In this document: positions 1-4,914 of the stretch, piece by piece
Position numbering within the stretch: position 1 is the stretch's first letter
How the letters are laid out: each line of letters starts with the position of its first letter
NCBI GenBank assembly: GCA_003154055.1
Contig: PMCH01000155.1
Coordinates: forward strand, 13,005 to 19,691
Origin: Acidobacteriaceae bacterium
Lineage (GTDB): Bacteria > Acidobacteriota > Terriglobia > Terriglobales > Acidobacteriaceae
DNA length: 6,687 nt
Reading direction: 5' to 3'
Program-made: the position numbers and the translations under genes
Notes under the pieces: model-generated
Databases searched by the model: none
What the model was told of the DNA's origin: nothing
The model's input: only the letters and a program-made list of their open reading frames with translations

Positions 1-210
1 TTCGTCGGCAAGAAGCACATGGATTGGCTCCAGTATCGTGATTCCGACCACCAGTTGATTGACGCCTTTAACGTTGACAGCTACCCAACCTACCTGGTGA
101 TCGACGGGGAGGGAATTATCCGCCAGAGGATCACCGGTCTTGATCCTCAGGCGTCGGTGGTGCACCGGTTGCGTGCGACCTTGCAATCCATGCCTCAATT
201 GAGCAAGTAA
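1..210 (+). CDS. Thioredoxin-fold protein, C-terminal part (5' truncated by the window)
   Basis: Only the last 69 codons are present; the frame is open from base 1 and stops at TAA 208-210. The segment around residues 21-36 reads as an alpha helix followed by the sequence NVDSYPTYLVIDGEGII. This is the hallmark C-terminal half of the TlpA/AhpC-TSA thioredoxin fold: a beta strand preceded by the conserved cis-proline (S-Y-P-T), then a strand ending in an 'ID..G' turn. The CXXC active site would lie upstream and cannot be seen, so I cannot say whether it is redox active. Such domains usually act on extracytoplasmic disulfides or in stand-alone TPR/thioredoxin proteins. It lies 44 nt ahead of the DedA gene on the same strand, with no terminator between them, so it may be the earlier gene of the same operon. 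The fold assignment is fairly safe; the exact family is not. Confidence 0.75.
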   Translation, partial: FVGKKHMDWLQYRDSDHQLIDAFNVDSYPTYLVIDGEGIIRQRITGLDPQASVVHRLRATLQSMPQLSK

Positions 211-254
211 ATTCACGTATTCTTGGTGGGCGTCCGTGTTCGAGTTCAAGAGCC

Positions 255-890
255 ATGGGTCATGCGATCTTCGAGACGCTTCGCACGTTCATTGCTGACT
301 ACGGCTACTGGGCCGTGGCATTGGCGCTGTTGTGCGAGAACGCGGGGATACCGGTTCCGGGCGAAACCACACTGCTGCTCGCCAGTTTCCTGGCGCATTC
401 CGAACAGAGACTGCACCTGGGGTGGATCATCGTGGTGGGGACATGCGCCGCGACCATCGGCGACAACCTGGGATACGCCATCGGCCGCCGCGGCGGGCGC
501 CCGCTGCTCGATCGCTATCAGGAGGCCCTCCGCATTCCCGCACAGTCCCTGGAAGGCGGAGAAAAACTGTTTGCCCGCTACGGGGCTGCCACCATCTTCT
601 TCGCCCGCTTCATCTTCGGAATGCGCGTCTTTGCCGGGCCGCTGGCGGGCGTCCTGCGCATGCCGTGGAAAGCCTTTGCCCTGTTCAACCTCTTAGGCGC
701 GATGGTATGGGTTACGGCGATCGCCAGCGTGGGATATCTGTTTGGGCGCCATTGGGACCAACTGGAACATGCCATCAAGCGCTTTGATGTGGCGATCGTG
801 GTGGTGGCCGCGGTCGTGGGCCTGGTTTTCTGGTGGAAGCGACTCCGGGAGCGCCGACGAACTACCTCGAAAGAAACGTCGAAAACATAG
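255..890 (+). CDS. DedA/VTT-domain (SNARE-associated) inner membrane protein
   Basis: A 211-residue polytopic membrane protein of normal length for the DedA family. Family signatures seen in order are an N-terminal amphipathic stretch and re-entrant segment with E29 and the 'GIPVPGE' motif (residues 31-37); 'GDNLGYAIGRRGG' (69-81); 'FFARFIFGMR' with arginines 118 and 124; 'AGPLAGVLRM' (127-136); and 'FALFNLLGAMVW' (141-152). A C-terminal TM helix (about 178-194) and a basic tail (195-211) follow. Characterised DedA proteins (YqjA, YghB, UptA) are linked to membrane potential and to recycling of undecaprenyl phosphate or phospholipids across the membrane. The conserved acidic and arginine residues are retained, so it is probably functional; the substrate is unknown. 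The ATG at 255 is chosen because no in-frame start lies closer to an SD. The upstream SD is poor (AAGAG a few bases before), which suggests read-through from the upstream gene. Confidence 0.9.
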   Translation: MGHAIFETLRTFIADYGYWAVALALLCENAGIPVPGETTLLLASFLAHSEQRLHLGWIIVVGTCAATIGDNLGYAIGRRGGRPLLDRYQEALRIPAQSLEGGEKLFARYGAATIFFARFIFGMRVFAGPLAGVLRMPWKAFALFNLLGAMVWVTAIASVGYLFGRHWDQLEHAIKRFDVAIVVVAAVVGLVFWWKRLRERRRTTSKETSKT

Positions 891-940
891 CCCTTCCGTC
901 ACTTTCGGGAGTCTGTTGTCGCATCTTATGCTGATGAGGC

Positions 941-1210
941 ATGACTCAACTGGTGAAGCGCGTGTTGTGGCTGGCGGCAGGCTGGGCTTTCATTCTGGTC
1001 GGCCTGGCAGGACTGTTCGTGCCCTTTTTTCAGGGGGCATTGTGCCTGATGATCGGCCTGATCATTTTGTCTTCCGAGTACGTCTGGGCGCACCGGTTGC
1101 TGACGAAAGTGCGAGCGCGCTTTCCGAGAATTGCGGGGATGGCCGATCGGGTGAAAGAGAAGGCCGTCCAATGGTTCCCGGGCACGGGTGGGACTGAAGG
1201 AGTGCATTGA
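941..1210 (+). CDS. Small membrane protein resembling the PGPGW family
   Basis: An 89-residue protein with two closely spaced hydrophobic segments (about residues 7-28 and 31-46) forming a hairpin, then 'SSEYVWAHRLLTKVRARF' (44-61) and a basic amphipathic C-terminus. The layout, and in particular 'GLIILSSEYVWAHRLL', matches the putative transmembrane PGPGW family, whose members have a Leu/Gly-rich hairpin, a PGPG turn, and 'GL.LL..E..WA.R.L'. Here the turn reads P-F-F-Q-G (residues 28-32) instead of PGPG, so it is a divergent member. No function is established for the family. A GATGAGG stretch just 5' of the ATG serves as SD. The stop codon overlaps the TTG start of the DUF58 gene by four bases (TTGA), which suggests translational coupling and a shared role in the envelope. 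The role is inference. Confidence 0.7.
   Translation: MTQLVKRVLWLAAGWAFILVGLAGLFVPFFQGALCLMIGLIILSSEYVWAHRLLTKVRARFPRIAGMADRVKEKAVQWFPGTGGTEGVH
1197..1209 (+). promoter_or_regulatory. RBS deciding the TTG start of the DUF58 gene
   Basis: AAGGAG lies 4 nt before TTG 1207-1209. The TTG overlaps the TGA stop (1208-1210) of the upstream small membrane protein gene. The only competing ATG (1258) has no comparable purine tract. Start-stop overlap plus a strong SD supports re-initiation and coupling. Confidence 0.65.
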
Positions 1211-2625
1211 TCGAAACCGCCGCACCGGGAGTCTCTGCACGGCCCACGCTCCTGCGCATGGGACTGTCGCAGGTGTGGGTGCGGTTCCTGGTGGCCATCG
1301 TGGGGCTGGCGCTGGCCTTCGCCGCCGCGCTGTTTTCGACAGTACTGGGCGAATCCGGGAACATCTGGGCGACCATCATTCTGGCCTCGGCGGCGCTGAT
1401 GCTGGCCACGCTGGTCGGCCTGACGACGGTCCCTTACCTGGCGCGGCAAGTGGTGACGTCCCGCGTCCGCGACGCCATGGACTACGAGGTGACGCGGGCC
1501 GGCATTTTGTACATCCTGATCGCGGTCGTGATCGGAGTTGCCGCCGTCAATACCGGAAATAACCTGCTCTACATCATCGTGGCGGCGCTGCTCTCCGCGG
1601 TCCTGGTTTCCGGGATCGCGTCGGCTCTGGTGCTGCGCAGCCTGGAACTGGACATTCATCTCCCGGAGCATGTTTTTGCCGGGCGTCCCATGCTGGCACG
1701 GCTCCTGGTGCGGAATGCCAGCCGCTGGCTGCCCTCGTTTTCCATCCGGGTCGTGCCCTCCAAACGGAAAGCCAAGAAGCGCTGGCGCTGGGAGCCCTAC
1801 ACGCTGGCCATGCCGCGCCACCTTCCGCCGGAGAAGCAGTGGATCCGCGTGCCGGACCGCAGGCTGCGTCGCGTGCTTGAAAATCCCGAGAAGCCGATCC
1901 TCGAACAACCGGTCTACTTTCCATTTCTCGCGCCGCAGCAACAGCTTCGATCGGACCTGGAAATGAGCTTCCCGGCGCGCGGCCGCTACCGGGAAGACAA
2001 TTTCGGTTTGGCCACGCGTTTTCCGTTTGCGTTCCTGCTGAAGACCCGGCGCATCGGCCTGGCGCGCGAAGTGATCGTGTACCCGAAGGTCGAACCTCCG
2101 CAGGAATTTCTAGAAGTGCTGCCCATGGTCACCGGTGAATTCGAGACCTTTGTGCGCGGACGCGGCTATGACCTTTACCGGATTCGCGAATACCTGCCGG
2201 AGGATTCGGCGCGGCATGTGGACTGGAAGGCCACCGCCCGCACCGGTGCGCTGAAAGTCCGTGAGTTCAGCCGCGAAGATGAGCGCAAACTCCGTATCGT
2301 TTTCGACAATCCTCTGCCGGGAATTCTCAGCGCAGAGGTCTACGAGCGGGCGGTACACCTGGCGGCGTCGCTGGGATGGTACTTCTACCACGAAGATGTT
2401 GAAGTCTCGTTCGTGGCGCCGGGACTGGAACCCACCGCCGACGTCTTCGCTTTCCTGCACTACCTGGCGCTGGTGGAACCGCAGGAGGCGACGTCGGTAC
2501 TGCAGCGTCTGCGGGCCAGTGATGATTACAACGTGATTGTGACCGCGCGGGACCGCGGCGAGCTGCCGGCCGCCGTGGCCGCAAGGTCGTACCTCATCTC
2601 ACCAGGGCAAGCCCGCAGCTCGTAG
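1207..2625 (+). CDS. DUF58 domain membrane protein
   Basis: A 472-residue protein. Residues 318-356 carry the DUF58 signature: 'RGYDLYRIREYLPEDSARHV', then DWKATART and L-K-V-R-E-F, followed by an acidic/basic 'SREDERKLRIVFD' strand. The rest of the domain resembles a von Willebrand A-like fold. A membrane hairpin at about 97-115 and 119-143 (with 'NTGNNLLY' between) is the usual N-terminal part of DUF58 proteins. A beta-rich region with a basic insert (about 185-225) follows. An additional hydrophobic hairpin (about 23-46 and 53-77) sits in front, giving four predicted TM helices. DUF58 proteins commonly partner MoxR AAA+ ATPases and transglutaminase-like membrane proteins; neither is in this window. 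The start is TTG at 1207, behind AAGGAG (1197-1202, 4-nt spacer) and overlapping the previous stop. ATG 1258 (residue 18) is an alternative without an equal SD. The biochemical function is unknown. Confidence 0.9.
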   Translation: MIETAAPGVSARPTLLRMGLSQVWVRFLVAIVGLALAFAAALFSTVLGESGNIWATIILASAALMLATLVGLTTVPYLARQVVTSRVRDAMDYEVTRAGILYILIAVVIGVAAVNTGNNLLYIIVAALLSAVLVSGIASALVLRSLELDIHLPEHVFAGRPMLARLLVRNASRWLPSFSIRVVPSKRKAKKRWRWEPYTLAMPRHLPPEKQWIRVPDRRLRRVLENPEKPILEQPVYFPFLAPQQQLRSDLEMSFPARGRYREDNFGLATRFPFAFLLKTRRIGLAREVIVYPKVEPPQEFLEVLPMVTGEFETFVRGRGYDLYRIREYLPEDSARHVDWKATARTGALKVREFSREDERKLRIVFDNPLPGILSAEVYERAVHLAASLGWYFYHEDVEVSFVAPGLEPTADVFAFLHYLALVEPQEATSVLQRLRASDDYNVIVTARDRGELPAAVAARSYLISPGQARSS

Positions 2626-2655
2626 CTCGCGGCGCGAAGCTGTTTCCGTTTTTTT
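2616..2655 (+). terminator. Candidate intrinsic terminator after the DUF58 operon
   Basis: The palindromic run AGCTCGCGGCGCGAAGCT (2624-2641) folds as a 7-bp stem with one bulged A and a GGC loop. An outer alternative pairs CAGCT 2616-2620 with AGCTG 2638-2642. A T7 tract follows at 2649-2655, after a short GTTTCCG spacer. The stem begins inside the DUF58 stop codon. The gap between stem and T tract (about 7 nt) is longer than ideal, which lowers confidence. Confidence 0.45.
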
Positions 2656-2656
2656 C

Positions 2657-2686
2657 TTCCATTGGCCGGGGATTTCGACATATACT
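2657..2686 (+). promoter_or_regulatory. Candidate promoter for the CBS-domain gene
   Basis: TATACT at 2681-2686 is a good sigma-70-type -10 box (5/6) directly downstream of the putative terminator. The -35 is poor: TTCCAT at 2657-2662 with an 18-nt spacer, or TTGGCC at 2662-2667, which is too close. Transcription would start near 2692-2694, leaving a leader of about 100 nt before the GTG start. Confidence 0.35.
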
Positions 2687-2783
2687 CCGCGCGGATGTGG
2701 GCGGGACAGGGCTTCGTTTCCTCCTTTCGGAGCCAACCTGCTACTGCCGCGCAGCGCACAGCCGGCTGCGGGCAGGCGTGAAT

Positions 2784-2798
2784 GAGGAGGTGCAAGTG
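2784..2798 (+). promoter_or_regulatory. RBS fixing the GTG start of the CBS gene
   Basis: GAGGAGG at 2784-2790, then TGCAA, then GTG. It is the best Shine-Dalgarno in the window together with that of the small peptide gene, and it rules out the upstream ATG 2697 and GTG 2778/2790. Confidence 0.75.
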
Positions 2799-3227
2799 TT
2801 CATCAGCAATCTGCTAAAGAACCAAGTGATGGTGTCGGTTGACATCCGGCAAACGGTGCTGGACGTTGCCCGCCTGATGGTGGAGCACAATATCGGCGCG
2901 GTGCCGGTGCTGCGGGACGGCCGGCTGGTGGGAGTCTTCTCCGAGCGCGACCTGATGAACCGGGTGGTGGCGGGAGGGAAGAACCCGGCGCAGACCGCGG
3001 TTGCCGAGGTCATGACCGAGGATCCTCTGACGGTCGATGCCGGCGACCATCTGGAAACCTGCATGACCCTGATGCGGCGTCACAACTTTCGGCACTTGCT
3101 TGTCTGCCAGGCCGGCGAACTGATGGGAGTGGTTTCGTTGCGCGACGTCCTTCTGCATGACCTCGACGAAAAAGACGACGAGGTTCGCATGATGAGGGCT
3201 TACCTGCACTCCACTCCGGGATCGTGA
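2796..3227 (+). CDS. Two-CBS-domain regulatory protein
   Basis: A 143-residue stand-alone protein that is essentially one Bateman module. CBS1 spans about residues 10-62 ('IRQTVLDVARLMVEHNIGAV', then 'VGVFSERDLM') and CBS2 about 70-124 ('VMTEDPLTV', then 'MGVVSLRDVL'). Both domains keep the strand ending in S/L-x-R-D that contributes to adenosine-nucleotide binding. A short acidic linker (DLDEKDDE, 122-129) and a small C-terminal helix follow. Such proteins typically sense AMP, ATP or S-adenosyl ligands and modulate partners. No enzymatic domain is attached and no partner is obvious nearby. The GTG at 2796 is chosen because GAGGAGG (2784-2790) sits at an ideal 5-nt spacing. The longer frame from ATG 2697 would add 33 residues that are not CBS-like (Cys/Arg-rich) and has no SD. 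The gene follows a terminator, so it is probably monocistronic. Confidence 0.88.
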   Translation: MFISNLLKNQVMVSVDIRQTVLDVARLMVEHNIGAVPVLRDGRLVGVFSERDLMNRVVAGGKNPAQTAVAEVMTEDPLTVDAGDHLETCMTLMRRHNFRHLLVCQAGELMGVVSLRDVLLHDLDEKDDEVRMMRAYLHSTPGS

Positions 3228-3256
3228 ACGCGACTTCTATGCCTGCGAGCAAAAGA

Positions 3257-3283
3257 AGTAACCGGTTACCAAGGTTACCTTGG
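3257..3283. promoter_or_regulatory. Overlapping palindromes, likely operator of the 7-TM gene
   Basis: GTAACCGGTTAC (3258-3269) is a perfect 12-bp palindrome. CCAAGGTTACCTTGG (3269-3283) is a palindrome with 7-bp arms and one central base. Together they contain three GGTTAC half-sites: inverted at 3258-3263, direct at 3264-3269 and direct at 3273-3278. The two direct copies are 9 bp apart. The cluster ends 4 nt before a TTGACC -35 box, a common location for a regulator-binding site. The regulator is not identifiable from the window. A loop of one base makes the second element unlikely to be an RNA hairpin, and no T tract follows. Confidence 0.5.
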
Positions 3284-3287
3284 ATCG

Positions 3288-3315
3288 TTGACCCTTTGGG
3301 CTAAGCTGCTACTGT
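3288..3315 (+). promoter_or_regulatory. Candidate sigma-70-type promoter of the 7-TM gene
   Basis: TTGACC (3288-3293; 5/6 to the -35 consensus), a 16-nt spacer and TACTGT (3310-3315; keeps the key TA...T positions). The predicted start of transcription is near 3322, giving a leader of about 50 nt before ATG 3375. The -10 is weak, which would fit activation from the palindromes just upstream. Confidence 0.45.
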
Positions 3316-3374
3316 AGAAGAGGGCGAGGAGACGCGGATCGATAGGTTTACCCTCGTCCCCCAATCGCGTCCCT

Positions 3375-4328
3375 ATGAGTTTGCATAGCCAACTTGCCTC
3401 GGACATTCTCTGGAGTGCGCAGCCAGTCCTGCAACTGGCCGTGGCGGTGGTCTTGTGGCGACGCAAAGAACGTCTGCAGTTCCCGGTCTTTTTTGCCTAC
3501 CTCTTGTCGCAAATTCTCATCTTCGCCGTTACTTTCCCGCTGTGGAGAATGGCGAGGGCGAGTGAGGCACTCTACGAGTGGTACTTCTGGTCGTATTGGC
3601 TTGGAGCGGCGGTCAACGCAGCCTTGGGCTTCAAGGTGATCCACGAGATCTTCCTCGACGTGTTTCGTCCTTACCCCACTTTGAAAGATCTGGGCACCGT
3701 GTTGTTTAAGTGGGCGGCTGTTGTGATGTTGATGGTTTCAGCGGTGGTTGCATTCTCCGGTTCCTCGCACAGTTATCCGATCGTGGATGCGGTGACGACG
3801 CTGCAACGCTCGGTACGCCTTGTGCAGTGCGGACTAGTCTTGTTCTTGCTTTTGTTCTCCCGTTTCCTGGGGGTCTCGCGGAGGCAGCACAGCTTCGGGC
3901 TCGCGCTGGGCTTTGGACTTTTTGCCAGCGTCGAACTGGCGCTCCTGGTCCTGGCGTCCGGAGGACTGCTGCAGCGGGAGGCCGTGAATTTAATCAATAC
4001 CGCCACCTACGATTGTTCCATCCTGATTTGGCTTGGCTATGCGCTGGCGAGGCACGCGGCGCGCGAGACTGCAGTCAATCACCTGCAGACGCAACGCTGG
4101 GAGCAGAGCCTTGCCGACCTCCATTCCGCCGAGGCGGTTCCAGGAGGGGCGTCCGATTCCCTGATCCCGATGTTTGAGGGGATGGTGGAACGGGCAATCT
4201 CGCGCAGTTCGAACCTGGAAGATGTGTACGAACCGCCGGAGACTCCACAACCTCCGAACCCGTCGGCCCCCCGTCCCCCGCGCATTCCCGCAGCGGCAGC
4301 TGCCGCTGGCTCCAAGGGCCGGGTCTAG
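3375..4328 (+). CDS. Predicted 7-TM membrane protein of unknown function
   Basis: A 317-residue protein I do not recognise as a named family. Seven hydrophobic segments are visible at about 11-28, 36-57, 69-89, 108-128, 147-166, 173-196 and 211-226. Aromatic clusters include 'YEWYFWSYWLG' (67-77). Basic loops (RRKER 29-33, SRRQ 168-171, ARHAARE 225-231) suggest a cytoplasmic C-terminus by the positive-inside rule. The roughly 90-residue soluble tail is partly helical (233-280) and ends in a Pro-rich (287-304) then Ala-rich (306-311) low-complexity stretch. No catalytic or transporter motif is apparent. Proteins of this layout occur widely as hypotheticals in Acidobacteria (recollection, not verified). 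No SD lies directly before ATG 3375, but there is no alternative in-frame start upstream, and the next Met (residue 59) would remove two TM segments. It is flanked by its own putative promoter and operator. Confidence 0.75.
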   Translation: MSLHSQLASDILWSAQPVLQLAVAVVLWRRKERLQFPVFFAYLLSQILIFAVTFPLWRMARASEALYEWYFWSYWLGAAVNAALGFKVIHEIFLDVFRPYPTLKDLGTVLFKWAAVVMLMVSAVVAFSGSSHSYPIVDAVTTLQRSVRLVQCGLVLFLLLFSRFLGVSRRQHSFGLALGFGLFASVELALLVLASGGLLQREAVNLINTATYDCSILIWLGYALARHAARETAVNHLQTQRWEQSLADLHSAEAVPGGASDSLIPMFEGMVERAISRSSNLEDVYEPPETPQPPNPSAPRPPRIPAAAAAAGSKGRV

Positions 4329-4585
4329 AAGGCGACTGCCGAGCCCCTAGAGCGTTTGTTCAAAAAACTTGTCAAGTGGAATTTACGTCCCGCCCATCGG
4401 GCGTCTCCGCGGGCGCCTGCAAGCCGCAAAAAATCATGAACAATTACGTTAAGAAGCTGCTGTAAGAGCTTAGTTTATTTACTTCAAATGATGGTCGTGC
4501 ATGCTGCCATGGTGATCTCCAGTCATGTTTCGCGAGCAGATGGCCAAGCGTAACCTGCTGTGTCTCAGAAACTTGCGGGTGTGTA
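4329..4585. other. Gene-poor intergenic stretch with minor structure
   Basis: No convincing gene lies between the 7-TM protein and the small-peptide promoter. Local structure includes an 11-bp odd palindrome ACTTGTCAAGT (4367-4377), a hairpin CGCCC-ATC-GGGCG (4391-4403), the palindrome GGCGCC (4412-4417), and a weak hairpin AAGCT/AGCTT (4454-4458 with 4467-4471) followed by a T-rich run (4473-4480). A 9-codon reading frame (ATG 4436 to TAA 4463-4465) has no SD. Base composition shifts to A+T-rich from about 4420 to 4500. Confidence 0.5.
4454..4480 (+). terminator. Weak candidate terminator downstream of the 7-TM gene
   Basis: A 5-bp AAGCT/AGCTT stem with an 8-nt loop is followed by TAGTTTATTT. 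The stem is short and not G+C-rich, and the U tract is interrupted. It is the only hairpin plus T-run on the + strand between the 7-TM gene and the next promoter. Confidence 0.25.
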
Positions 4586-4591
4586 TATAAT
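4586..4591 (+). promoter_or_regulatory. -10 box of the small-peptide gene
   Basis: A perfect TATAAT inside GTGTATATAATG. No good -35 is visible at 16-18 nt; the nearest candidates (about 4561-4568) match poorly. Expected transcription start is about 4597-4600. The promoter may use a TG element just upstream or an activator. A consensus -10 in a 60% G+C genome is notable. Confidence 0.5.
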
Positions 4592-4612
4592 GCCGCCGCG
4601 CAGGCTTTCCAT

Positions 4613-4627
4613 CGAGGGGGGCCCTCG
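4613..4627 (+). promoter_or_regulatory. G-rich leader hairpin before the small-peptide RBS
   Basis: CGAGGG (4613-4618) pairs perfectly with CCCTCG (4622-4627) around a GGG loop. It ends 7 nt before the AAGGAG SD and begins near the predicted 5' end of the mRNA. It could stabilise the transcript or be a protein- or RNA-binding site. The DNA palindrome could equally be an operator just downstream of the start site. Confidence 0.45.
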
Positions 4628-4647
4628 TGAATTCAAGGAGAAAGACA

Positions 4648-4797
4648 ATGAAACGTTCGCTTAGGGCGTTGATACTGTTGCTAGGCTTGGTAGGCACATA
4701 CGTTTACGCTGCCGTCCCCAGAGTTCCCGCTCCGGACGGCGGGCCGATTCCGCTGTGCCCACCCAAGAAACCAAATTGCACCTATGGTGGCAATTAG
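4648..4797 (+). CDS. Small exported Cys-containing peptide (49 aa), unknown function
   Basis: ATG 4648 lies 7 nt after a perfect AAGGAG (4635-4640), and the frame stops at TAG 4795-4797. Residues 1-21 form a classical signal peptide: basic n-region MKRSLR, hydrophobic core ALILLLGLVG, and a V-Y-A cleavage site giving A22 as mature N-terminus. The mature part of about 28 residues is Pro/Gly-rich (PAPDGGPIP, 27-35) and contains exactly two cysteines, C37 and C44, in C-P-P-K-K-P-N-C. These could form a disulfide loop. There is no lipobox, as no Cys follows the cleavage site. No function is recognised. The gene has its own -10 box, leader hairpin and strong terminator, so it is a free-standing monocistronic unit. 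A peptide toxin/bacteriocin, signal peptide or periplasmic metal- or redox-binding peptide are all possible; none is shown. The gene is too short for ordinary length cut-offs. Confidence 0.75.
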   Translation: MKRSLRALILLLGLVGTYVYAAVPRVPAPDGGPIPLCPPKKPNCTYGGN

Positions 4798-4815
4798 GCA
4801 AGTCACTAAAGTAAC

Positions 4816-4835
4816 CTTGCGTCACCAGGTGCAAG
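4816..4835 (+). other. 3'-UTR hairpin with a competing upstream pairing
   Basis: CTTGC (4816-4820) can pair with GCAAG at 4831-4835, extended inward by G-U, U-G and C-G pairs to an 8-bp stem with an ACCA loop. It can alternatively pair with GCAAG at 4798-4802, directly after the peptide stop codon. The two pairings are mutually exclusive. Confidence 0.3.
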
Positions 4836-4852
4836 AGCAAAGCAGACTTCTC

Positions 4853-4882
4853 GGGCTGGCCCATAGCCAGCCCCAATTTTTT
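4853..4882 (+). terminator. Strong intrinsic terminator of the small-peptide gene
   Basis: A perfect 8-bp stem, GGGCTGGC (4853-4860) with GCCAGCCC (4866-4873), has loop CCATA and is followed by CAA and T6 (4877-4882). It lies 55 nt after the peptide stop. On the minus strand no T tract follows the stem, so it does not obviously serve the convergent motB gene. Confidence 0.85.
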
Positions 4883-4914
4883 GTCCGTGAGGTTTTCCTC
4901 CTCGCCGCTGAATT

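Noticed and set aside
1030..1941. 303-aa open frame on the minus strand
   Set aside because: Arg/Gln/His-rich composition typical of an antisense shadow; it lies wholly opposite well-supported PGPGW-like and DUF58 genes and has no recognisable motif.
2697..2795. 33-residue N-terminal extension of the CBS protein from ATG 2697
   Set aside because: No SD before it, composition unlike CBS proteins, and a near-ideal GAGGAGG sits right before GTG 2796.
3257..3283. Palindromes as a terminator of the CBS gene
   Set aside because: Loops are zero or one base and no T tract follows on either strand close to the stem; position next to a -35 fits an operator better.
4436..4465. 9-codon ATG-TAA mini-ORF
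   Set aside because: No Shine-Dalgarno and no following gene that it could regulate closely; chance is enough to explain it.
4479..4697. 72-aa minus-strand frame opposite the peptide promoter
   Set aside because: Antisense to the promoter, leader and signal peptide; no SD or family resemblance.
4853..4873. Bidirectional terminator also serving motB
   Set aside because: On the minus strand the stem is followed by GAGAAGTCTG, not a T tract.
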